From: an uncultured Muribaculaceae bacterium | GTDB lineage: Bacteria; Bacteroidota; Bacteroidia; Bacteroidales; Muribaculaceae | NCBI GenBank assembly: GCA_910583675.1 | Contig: CAJTYH010000033.1 | Coordinates: 1-31,269 of the forward strand | DNA: 31,269 nt | Direction of reading: 5' to 3' | The notes under the pieces: model-generated | What the model saw: the letters and a program-made list of their open reading frames with translations, nothing else | What the model was told of the DNA's origin: nothing | Database searches by the model: none | In this document: positions 15,607 through 21,616 of the stretch, piece by piece | Position numbering within the stretch: the stretch's first letter is position 1 | Layout of the letters: each line of letters begins with the position of its first letter | Program-made: the position numbers and the translations under genes

Positions 15607-16599
15607 ATGGCAGTAACAATGGCCGAAATCACCAAGCTGCGCCACCTTACCAGCGCAGGCTTGATGGACTGCAAGAAAGCACTTGCAGAAACCGACGGCG
15701 ACATAGAGGCAGCAGTTGAGATCCTTCGCAAGAAAGGTCAGGCTGTAGCCGCAAAACGTGAGGATCGTGTTGCAGCTGAAGGATGCGTTCTCGCCAAGAA
15801 CGAGGGCAATTTCGCAGCTGTGGTATCCCTCCAGTGCGAGACCGACTTCGTAGCCAAGAACGCCGGTTTCGTGGAACTCACCCAGAAGCTCCTCGACCTT
15901 GCAGTGGCAAACCGCTGCAAGAGCCTTGACGAACTCAAGGCCGTTACCATTGACGGACGCACCGTAGCCGACCTCGTAGTAGAGGAAGGCGGCAAAACCG
16001 GTGAGAAGACCGAACTCGGCGCATACGAGTACATCGAAGCTCCCTCCACCACATCCTACAACCACCTCGGCAACAAGCTCGCTACCATCGTGGGCTTCAA
16101 CATCGAAGGTGTGGACTATCAGGTAGGCCGCGACGTGGCCATGCAGGTAGCATCCATGAACCCCGTAGCAGTAGACCGCGACAGCGTTCCTCAGGCCACA
16201 ATCGACGGCGAGCTGAGCGTTGCCATCGAAAAGACCAAGGAAGAGCAGGTTCGCAAGGCCGTTGAAGCCGCACTCAAGAAAGCCGGCATCAACCCCAACC
16301 TCGTAGACAGCGAAGACCACATCTCCTCCAACATCGCCAAAGGCTGGCTCACAGAGGAAGAAGCTGAAAAGGCACGCGCAATCTCCAAGGAGACCGCTGA
16401 AGCCAAGGCAGCAAATCTCCCCGAACAGATGATCCAGAACATCGCACAAGGTCGTCTCAACAAGTTCTTCAAGGAGAACTGCCTCATGGAGCAGGAATTC
16501 ATCAAAGACGGAAACCTCACCATCGGCAAATACCTCGAAGAAAGCGCAAAGGGTCTTACCGTAGTAAGCTTCAAGCGCGTGAACCTCAACGAGGACTAA
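15607..16599 (+). CDS. tsf: Elongation factor Ts
   Basis: Nucleotide exchange factor for EF-Tu, 330 aa. The N-terminal UBA-like module contains ITKLRHLTSAGLMDCKKAL, and the core contains SLQCETDFVAKNAGF, both diagnostic. It is longer than E. coli EF-Ts (283 aa), as is usual in Bacteroidetes. Start at ATG 15607 gives MAVTMAEITKLR, which agrees with relatives. Final gene of the rplM-rpsI-rpsB-tsf run, with a terminator 41 bases downstream. Confidence 0.97.
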   Translation: MAVTMAEITKLRHLTSAGLMDCKKALAETDGDIEAAVEILRKKGQAVAAKREDRVAAEGCVLAKNEGNFAAVVSLQCETDFVAKNAGFVELTQKLLDLAVANRCKSLDELKAVTIDGRTVADLVVEEGGKTGEKTELGAYEYIEAPSTTSYNHLGNKLATIVGFNIEGVDYQVGRDVAMQVASMNPVAVDRDSVPQATIDGELSVAIEKTKEEQVRKAVEAALKKAGINPNLVDSEDHISSNIAKGWLTEEEAEKARAISKETAEAKAANLPEQMIQNIAQGRLNKFFKENCLMEQEFIKDGNLTIGKYLEESAKGLTVVSFKRVNLNED

Positions 16600-16639
16600 T
16601 CCCCGCTTCCCCAAAGAAGTCATAACATCCCTGAATATG

Positions 16640-16681
16640 CAAGGCAGCGTGTCGTCCAACCGGCATGCTGCCTTGAATTTT
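16640..16681 (+). terminator. Terminator of the rplM-tsf operon
   Basis: CAAGGCAGC (16640-16648) pairs with GCTGCCTTG (16667-16675), the stem extending to about 12 bp with a G-U pair, followed by AATTTT. Confidence 0.85.
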
Positions 16682-16711
16682 AAATGCAGAAGAAGATTTA
16701 TCGGCCAATGG

Positions 16712-16743
16712 ATTGTCCGGAATCGGGAAATTAGATACCTTTG
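16712..16743 (+). promoter_or_regulatory. Promoter of the SmpA-like exported protein gene
   Basis: TACCTTTG at 16736-16743 with ATTG at 16712-16715, spacing 20 bases. Start point expected near 16750, which rules out the frame's formal start at 16713. Confidence 0.68.
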
Positions 16744-16808
16744 TAAACAGTCCGGATGAAAAAATGCCCGATGACGGCAACCGACCAATAATGAAAAATC
16801 GCCTTGAA

Positions 16809-17732
16809 ATGAAAAAATACATCCGAAATCTCCCGCTCCTCTTGGCAAGCATGGCAGTGGCACCGTCGCATGCGCAGCTCAACATCATCGCCTCGAAACC
16901 GGAAATGAAGGAATACTCCGTGCAAAACGCACTGCCATATGACAGCCTAACCAATGTCTCCGAACGGAACTGCACATCGTTGCCCGGACAGATACTATTC
17001 ATGCATGGGGCACCCAATGCGACCTACGGATATGTGGAGACATTCTACACCGACAACCCTCTTGAAGTCTCAAATGCGGAAAAATACAAAGGCGGACAGG
17101 GCAACACACCGGCAGATGCAGTAACAGGAAAATATTTCGAGGTGGAAAAGACTTTCACCAAGCCCTATGGAAAAATTCTAATGTACGCACTATTGCTGCG
17201 CGAACAAGAGTCCGGTGACAAGATCTACTACAAATCCACAATCTATCCCCGGGCAATGACCTGCATGGGATATTACGAAAAACTGAAAAGCCGCTACATA
17301 GGCAAGACATTCCTTTCGCTCGGAATGCGCGTTGAGACCATGGACGGCAGTATAGTGACACCCGACATCGCATCTGAATATCGCTGCATGGATGTGGGGT
17401 TGGAAATGAACAACGACGGAGCCATCCTTATCCTTGAAAATGAAGCCGGAGAACGGATAAAGGCAACTCCGGTGGATGACCAGGTTTACGAATTCATCAC
17501 CACCACTCACCTTGAAGACGTTGTCAAGCGCCACGGAAACAAGTATGGAAAACAAATAGCCTTCCGGCAAGTATCCGTAGGCATGACCCCGGAAATGGTG
17601 CTTGAAGCATGGGGCGAGCCATACCGCAAATCAACGTCAAAAACCACCGACAAAACCGTCGACTATTGGTCATTCGACCGCAACCGCCGTGTAACCTTCG
17701 AGAACGGTAAAGTCGCATACATCGGGGAATAA
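16809..17732 (+). CDS. Exported protein with SmpA/BamE-like C-terminal region, unknown function
   Basis: 307 aa. Signal peptide residues 1-23 (MKKYIRN, hydrophobic core, PSHAQ). The middle is an unrecognised mixed region with repeated short charged segments and no membrane helices. Residues about 255-307 (VSVGMTPEMVLEAWGEPYRK, then VDYWSFDRNRRVTFENGKV) match the SmpA/OmlA-type pattern: a GM(T)xxxVxxxxGxP turn followed by a hairpin that restates Y-x-x-G/N-x-x-V-x-F-x-x-G-K-V. Such modules bind other envelope components in BamE and related lipoproteins. No lipobox here, so probably periplasmic. ATG 16791 in the same frame is an alternative start and gives a slightly longer n-region. Own promoter; the following gene is 35 bases away but very different in composition. 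Confidence 0.72.
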   Translation: MKKYIRNLPLLLASMAVAPSHAQLNIIASKPEMKEYSVQNALPYDSLTNVSERNCTSLPGQILFMHGAPNATYGYVETFYTDNPLEVSNAEKYKGGQGNTPADAVTGKYFEVEKTFTKPYGKILMYALLLREQESGDKIYYKSTIYPRAMTCMGYYEKLKSRYIGKTFLSLGMRVETMDGSIVTPDIASEYRCMDVGLEMNNDGAILILENEAGERIKATPVDDQVYEFITTTHLEDVVKRHGNKYGKQIAFRQVSVGMTPEMVLEAWGEPYRKSTSKTTDKTVDYWSFDRNRRVTFENGKVAYIGE

Positions 17733-17767
17733 GAAAACTTGTCTTACTATAAAATAAATAATGTATT

Positions 17768-18445
17768 ATGAAAATAACCTTTTCTTTACATCTCAGAACA
17801 TTCATGACTGGTGTCATTATCTCACTATCTCTAATTGTGCTATTAATCAGTTTGCCGGACATTGAATATACTATTCTTGGAGACGAACTTGATGATGATA
17901 ATGGATTCTATATATTCATATTTTCTTTTATCTTCATTTTTTTCTCCTATGGTATAGGAATGTTGTTGGAAATAATTTCAACTCCCCTTCCTAACTCAGC
18001 TTTCATAACCAAGCATTTAGACAGCTATCTAAAGATCTTTACCCACAATGATCACATCATACAAGAATCAGATGCCTATCATGCGATAAACCAAGATGGA
18101 ATAAAAGGGAAACTCAGCGACTTAAAAGTATATAAATATATTTATACCTATATTTTATCTCGCAATGATAATATCAGCAGAGAAATACAAGGATGCCTTT
18201 TCAAAATATATACCATGACATCATTGTTTATTGCTACGTTGATATTGAGTCTGTCTTTTTTTATTAAAGTATTATTTACAGATATTTATTTTGATGATGC
18301 ATTGGTATTCAATATTGCTGTAATAATTTTGCTTGTAATCAGTATGTTGCTTACATATAACGCTCGGCAAAAGAGTAAAAAATTATTCATTGAAGAAATA
18401 GAGCAAGCATATTATATACTGACAAAATGTTCCCCTAGAAAATAA
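17768..18445 (+). CDS. AT-rich four-helix membrane protein, unknown function
   Basis: 225 aa. Four hydrophobic segments: about residues 11-29, 47-69, 150-172 and 177-197. They form two membrane hairpins separated by an ~80-residue soluble stretch, and the protein ends in a basic plus amphipathic tail (RQKSKKLFIEEIEQAYYIL). This 2+2 helix plan with a C-terminal amphipathic helix occurs in many uncharacterised bacterial proteins. Base composition is far below neighbours: 17881-17940 has 14 G+C in 60 and 18121-18180 has 13 in 60, while 17521-17580 in the preceding gene has 28 in 60. Codons are dominated by A/T-ending forms, so it looks like an acquired gene. No consensus promoter is visible; it may read through from the gene upstream. 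No family is recognised. Confidence 0.7.
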   Translation: MKITFSLHLRTFMTGVIISLSLIVLLISLPDIEYTILGDELDDDNGFYIFIFSFIFIFFSYGIGMLLEIISTPLPNSAFITKHLDSYLKIFTHNDHIIQESDAYHAINQDGIKGKLSDLKVYKYIYTYILSRNDNISREIQGCLFKIYTMTSLFIATLILSLSFFIKVLFTDIYFDDALVFNIAVIILLVISMLLTYNARQKSKKLFIEEIEQAYYILTKCSPRK

Positions 18446-18507
18446 ATATTCAAATAGGGTAATATTTAATTTACCCATACAAATTTATAAAATCACAGAA
18501 GAATCTG

Positions 18508-18569
18508 TAAAAACAAATGCATACAGGCACCAATCTTAAAAGATTGGTGCCTGTATGCATTTGTTTTTA
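18508..18569. terminator. 62-bp perfect palindrome acting as bidirectional terminator
   Basis: Arms 18508-18537 and 18540-18569 are exact reverse complements (30 bp) with a two-base centre. It has A-runs at the left end and T-runs at the right, so each strand ends in U's. Lies between the convergent AT-rich gene (+) and rplI (-). The 18446-18507 stretch before it holds only AT-rich sequence. Confidence 0.88.
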
Positions 18570-18589
18570 TCTATATTCCTATTAAAGGA

Positions 18590-19033
18590 TTATTCAGCTA
18601 CCACCTCAAAGGGGATTTCCACTGTAACTTCCTTGTGGAGGTTGACTTTGGCGGTGTACTTGCCAAGTTCCTTTACGGATTCCTTGAGGACGATGATGCG
18701 ACGGTCAATGTTGTGACCGAGCTTCTCAAGAGCCTCAGCAATCTGGATGTTATTTACGGAACCGAAGATAGTGCCGTTGGCAGATGCCTTGGCACCGATG
18801 GTGAGGGATACGTCGGCAAGCGATGCTGCCACAGCCTCTGCATCAGCCTTGATCTTGGCGAGCTTGTGGGCGCGCTGACGCTGGTTCTCTTCGAGCTGTT
18901 TGATGTTGGAGGGATTGGCGATCACCGCCTTGCCCTGCGGGATAAGGTAGTTACGACCGTAACCGTCCTTTACTTCAACGATATCGTCCTTGTAGCCAAG
19001 GTTCGAGATATCTTCCTTAAGTATAATTTTCAT
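18590..19033 (-). CDS. rplI: 50S ribosomal protein L9 (bL9)
   Basis: 147 aa. N-terminal domain begins MKIILKEDISNLGYKDDIVEVKDGYGRNYLIP with the L9 signature GYGRNYLIPQGKAVIA; a long charged connecting helix follows (about 40-75), then the C-terminal domain ending EVTVEIPFEVVAE. Last gene of the rpsF-rpsR-rplI operon, 46 bases after rpsR. Confidence 0.97.
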   Translation of the reverse strand: MKIILKEDISNLGYKDDIVEVKDGYGRNYLIPQGKAVIANPSNIKQLEENQRQRAHKLAKIKADAEAVAASLADVSLTIGAKASANGTIFGSVNNIQIAEALEKLGHNIDRRIIVLKESVKELGKYTAKVNLHKEVTVEIPFEVVAE

Positions 19034-19079
19034 AATCGGGATGTCTGTGAAAAATTAGTGATCGGTTAGTAGGCCGCTA

Positions 19080-19349
19080 TTATTTCATCAAGTCGGTCAC
19101 AAAGGGAAGGAGTGCTAGGTGACGTGCACGCTTCACAGCCTGAGCAACGCGACGCTGGAACTTGAGTGAAGTACCGGTGATGCGACGGGGAAGTATCTTG
19201 CCCTGCTCGTTGAGGAACTTCTTGAGGAATTCGGGATCCTTGTAATCGATGTATTTGATACCGCTGCGTTTGAAACGGCAGTATTTTTTCTTCTTGACAT
19301 CCACCGACAGTGGAGTGAGGTAACGGATTTCTGATTGAGTCTGTGCCAT
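19080..19349 (-). CDS. rpsR: 30S ribosomal protein S18 (bS18)
   Basis: 89 aa. The S18 core is clear: KYCRFKRSGIKYIDYKDPEF, LPRRITGTSLKFQRRVAQA and VKRARHLALLPFV. Only three bases separate it from the rpsF stop codon, so translational coupling is likely. S18 forms a complex with S6 on the platform of the small subunit. Confidence 0.97.
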   Translation of the reverse strand: MAQTQSEIRYLTPLSVDVKKKKYCRFKRSGIKYIDYKDPEFLKKFLNEQGKILPRRITGTSLKFQRRVAQAVKRARHLALLPFVTDLMK

Positions 19350-19352
19350 TTT

Positions 19353-19730
19353 TTAGTCCTCCTTGGTTTCTACGGTTTCTTCTTTGGGTGCATTGGCTTT
19401 GGCTGCCTTGAGGTTGCGACGCTTTACTGCGTATTCTGCTGCATACTTGTCATTGCGGAACACGAGGAAACGTATCACACGCTCGTCACGACGGAAAGCG
19501 GTCTCAAGTTTCTTTACCAAAGTGGGTTCGCCGTCGAATTCAACGAAGGCATAAAAGCCGGTCGACTTCTTCTGGATGGGATAAGCGAGCTTGCGCAGAC
19601 CCCAGATTTCTTCATTCACGATGGTGGCACCGTTGTCGGTCATCACCTTTGTGAACTTCTCTACCGCTTCCTTCATCTGAGCTTCAGACAAAACGGGAGT
19701 TAAAATGAAAACGGTTTCGTAGTGGTTCAT
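19353..19730 (-). CDS. rpsF: 30S ribosomal protein S6 (bS6)
   Basis: 125 aa beginning MNHYETVFILTPVLSEAQ, with the family segments WGLRKLAYPIQKKSTGFYAF and ERVIRFLVFRNDKYA. The ATG at 19730 is chosen because the homologous N-terminus starts there; the frame runs on upstream to 19781 across the mRNA leader. A C-terminal charged tail (KANAPKEETVETKED) extends past the conserved fold. First gene of the operon. Confidence 0.96.
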   Translation of the reverse strand: MNHYETVFILTPVLSEAQMKEAVEKFTKVMTDNGATIVNEEIWGLRKLAYPIQKKSTGFYAFVEFDGEPTLVKKLETAFRRDERVIRFLVFRNDKYAAEYAVKRRNLKAAKANAPKEETVETKED

Positions 19731-19769
19731 TTGAAACTTTTGTTTTGAAAAAATGATGTTACTTTGTAT

Positions 19770-19796
19770 CGGAACGGGCACAACGCGCCCAAACCG
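19770..19796 (-). ncRNA. Hairpin in the rpsF leader (candidate S6:S18 autoregulatory element)
   Basis: On the transcript, inner stem GGGC/GCCC (19787-19790 with 19776-19779) sits inside an outer CGG/CCG stem (19794-19796 with 19770-19772) separated by a 3x3 internal loop. It begins almost at the predicted transcription start. S6:S18 complexes bind their own mRNA leader in many bacteria, through a hairpin carrying a CCG element; this matches in position and roughly in form. Confidence 0.5.
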
Positions 19797-19800
19797 GGTG

Positions 19801-19831
19801 CAAAGTTAACATATTTTTTTCTATCCACAAA
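19801..19831 (-). promoter_or_regulatory. Promoter of the rpsF-rpsR-rplI operon
   Basis: On the minus strand, TTTG at 19828-19831 and TAACTTTG at 19801-19808, spacing 19 bases: exact elements. Start point expected near 19795, about 65 bases before the rpsF ATG. Confidence 0.8.
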
Positions 19832-19854
19832 ATGTTTCAACAAGGAGGACGCAA

Positions 19855-20328
19855 TTATTTTCTTCTTGAAAACTTGCGGAATATCCTGGAGATCCGTCGC
19901 GTGACATTGTAAGCTACTATCGCTATGTCAAGGGCGCGCATGAAGTTATGGAAACTGCTTACGGCGCCGTTTATATTCTTTGCTTCCTCCTTTGCCTTTG
20001 GGGACAGCAGAAGCATGACACGCTCCTGCGCCACTTCTATCTTAAGGCCGTTTACCAATTTTCGATAACGGATCTCATCAAGGGTGTATCCCTTGAAATG
20101 TTTTTCTTTTTTCTGCTTGTGCGGTGTAGTATGGTGATACTGCGAATGGCCTTCTACATGGTGGGGCGTGTCTGTCACTGTTGTGCGGGACTCATTCAAT
20201 GAGGAAGCACAATGCTCTGGAAGCATTTTCTGAGCAGTTTCATGCGCTTCCGCCGATAATACGCCCGGGATTGCCTCTGACATCTTATGGTGAAGACGAT
20301 GCTGTCCGTCATGATTCTGTGAATTCAT
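19855..20328 (-). CDS. His-rich protein downstream of a holin-like gene, unknown function
   Basis: 157 aa. Residues 1-78 are low-complexity and histidine-rich (13 His, with HH pairs such as TPHHVEGHSQYHH), with no signal peptide. From about residue 79 the sequence becomes ordered: FKGYTLDEIRYRKLVNGLKI followed by VAQERVMLLL, then a hydrophobic/amphipathic stretch (ALDIAIVAYNVTRRISRIF) and a basic end. It is 58 bases after the holin-like gene and probably co-transcribed. ATG 20328 is used; an in-frame ATG at 20283 would trim the first 15 residues. I do not recognise a family. The His-rich part could bind metal, but that is inference. Confidence 0.66.
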   Translation of the reverse strand: MNSQNHDGQHRLHHKMSEAIPGVLSAEAHETAQKMLPEHCASSLNESRTTVTDTPHHVEGHSQYHHTTPHKQKKEKHFKGYTLDEIRYRKLVNGLKIEVAQERVMLLLSPKAKEEAKNINGAVSSFHNFMRALDIAIVAYNVTRRISRIFRKFSRRK

Positions 20329-20386
20329 CTTTCCGTTGGTTCAAATACTGGTTAGACTTAAAAAACATATTCATTGCGAGTCCAGG

Positions 20387-20773
20387 TCATTTATCCGGCT
20401 CGTGAGCGACATCCTCTTTTTGACCTTGCTCAAAGACAAGGCGGCTCACAAATCTTGCGATCGGGTTGACAATTATCCATTTCCGCAATGTCACTATAAG
20501 CAGCATCAACAACGCGAAGAAACCGAAGCAGATGGAATAACAGGCCCATTGCGGCAAGACCAGCGCAAGCAGCTGCACCATGGCTCCAGAGAAGAACGCC
20601 AAAGCGAAGATGCCGAGCACAAGAAGCGACACAAACACTATGGCCGCCGAAAACACTACGGTAAGTTTTTCAGCGACGGTAAGCCTTACATTATCAAGAT
20701 AAAGCCTGAACAGACGGAGCAGCAACTCCTTGCCGGTGGAGATCGTATGAGGTATTTTCTCTGACATTTTCAT
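20387..20773 (-). CDS. Holin-superfamily-III-like / DUF1469-type membrane protein
   Basis: 128 aa from the ATG at 20773 (MKMSEKIPHT); ATG 20767 is also possible. An N-terminal amphipathic segment (KELLLRLFRLYLDNVRLTVAEKL) leads into two strong transmembrane helices at about 41-68 and 75-98, then a basic tail and an acidic C-terminus. This is the plan of the Phage_holin_3_6 / DUF1469 group, which in bacteria is usually a chromosomal envelope protein and not a phage lysis gene; no phage genes are nearby. Grouped with YtxH-like genes and a His-rich protein. Confidence 0.75.
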   Translation of the reverse strand: MKMSEKIPHTISTGKELLLRLFRLYLDNVRLTVAEKLTVVFSAAIVFVSLLVLGIFALAFFSGAMVQLLALVLPQWACYSICFGFFALLMLLIVTLRKWIIVNPIARFVSRLVFEQGQKEDVAHEPDK

Positions 20774-20841
20774 AAACAAACAGTCTGTGGTGATAGTAGT
20801 GGCAAACCATGGAGAGCAAAAGTGGGATAAACCATAAGAAT

Positions 20842-20894
20842 GGAGAGGCGAAAAAGAAATGGAATCTGAGTCAGTGCTATTTTTTCGCCTCTCC
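20842..20894. terminator. 14-bp hairpin between the YtxH-like and holin-like genes
   Basis: GGAGAGGCGAAAAA (20842-20855) pairs exactly with 20881-20894, with a 25-base loop. It lies in the 185-base gap between the minus-strand genes at 20959 and 20773. The T-run is inside the stem, so it may stop or attenuate transcription in either direction. Confidence 0.6.
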
Positions 20895-20958
20895 CTTTGG
20901 TGTTTCCCGAACAGTTCACGAATGGAGGTATGATCCTCCGTCCGCAGCCGCCGGTTAC

Positions 20959-21162
20959 TTATTTCTTGATTTCAGCAGCGATTTCATCGACAAGCTCCTC
21001 AAGTTCTTCCTCCTTGGTGCATTTGCATACACCATATTTCTTCAGAAGCTGACGAATCTGTCCACGGAGATCCTCCCCCTTTTCAGGAGCGAAAAGAAGT
21101 GCGGCGCCTGTGCCTACGATTGCGCCTCCAAGGAATGCATAAAGCAAGTTCAACGGTCTCAT
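20959..21162 (-). CDS. YtxH-like small membrane protein (paralog 1)
   Basis: 67 aa. One N-terminal hydrophobic helix rich in glycine (LLYAFLGGAIVGTGAALLFAP) followed by the YtxH hallmark APEKGEDLRGQI and a charged amphipathic helix ending EELVDEIAAEIKK. Contains CKC in the linker (VCKCTKEE). YtxH-domain proteins are general-stress-type membrane proteins whose biochemical role is not settled. Upstream neighbour (21233-21430) is a related copy. Confidence 0.8.
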   Translation of the reverse strand: MRPLNLLYAFLGGAIVGTGAALLFAPEKGEDLRGQIRQLLKKYGVCKCTKEEELEELVDEIAAEIKK

Positions 21163-21232
21163 TTTTATTTTCGATTTAAACGTTCATATATTTGTGAATT
21201 CTTTCATGAAAGAGAAGGAACACCGGCAACGG

Positions 21233-21430
21233 TTACTTCTTGATCTCTTCCTGTAGCTCGTCTACGAGCTTGTCAAGTTTCGACTTTTTCAGGTTCACGC
21301 CTTTTTCCTTGAGATAAGCGAGTATATCATCCCGGAGATCGTCACCTTTCTTGGGAGCGAACAACAAACCGAGCGAGGCACCAACCAGGGCTCCTCCTAT
21401 TACTGCCAGTACAATGTCTAAGTTCTTCAT
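21233..21430 (-). CDS. YtxH-like small membrane protein (paralog 2)
   Basis: 65 aa from the ATG at 21430 (MKNLDIVLAVIGGALVGASL). Same plan as its neighbour: glycine-rich membrane helix, then LLFAPKKGDDLRDDILAYL and a Lys/Glu-rich amphipathic tail ending VDELQEEIKK. The frame is open upstream to 21592, but that part overlaps the uvrA promoter region and has no YtxH character. It heads the minus-strand cluster; no consensus promoter is visible for it. Confidence 0.8.
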   Translation of the reverse strand: MKNLDIVLAVIGGALVGASLGLLFAPKKGDDLRDDILAYLKEKGVNLKKSKLDKLVDELQEEIKK

Positions 21431-21568
21431 AACGTAAAATAGTTTTAGTATTTGAATGTTTTTACTAACTACAACAAGCAGCGCCGCAATTGGTTCTCGC
21501 TGTCTACAACATTTCGTCAAATATCGCAAAAAAATCCTTAACAGCTTCCCGATGCGCCCTATATTGAC

Positions 21569-21576
21569 TAACTTTG
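21569..21576 (+). promoter_or_regulatory. Probable -7 element of the uvrA promoter
   Basis: TAACTTTG at 21569-21576 is an exact -7 match. The -33 position about 20 bases upstream reads CTTC and is weak. Start point near 21582 would leave a ~35-base leader before the uvrA ATG. The element is divergent from the YtxH cluster. Confidence 0.5.
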
Positions 21577-21616
21577 TGTATAAAACAGCCAATTTCAGAC
21601 TGTTTTTACTATCTAT

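Noticed and set aside
15517..16863. 448-codon minus-strand open frame across tsf
   Set aside because: It is antisense to a full-length EF-Ts gene with clear family motifs, and its translation is cysteine- and leucine-rich without domain character.
18508..18569. Insertion-sequence terminal repeat or MITE
   Set aside because: No target duplication or transposase is visible, and U-runs on both ends plus location between convergent genes explain it as a terminator.
20387..20773. Prophage remnant suggested by the holin-like protein
   Set aside because: No other phage genes, integrase or attachment site nearby; this family is commonly chromosomal in Bacteroidales.
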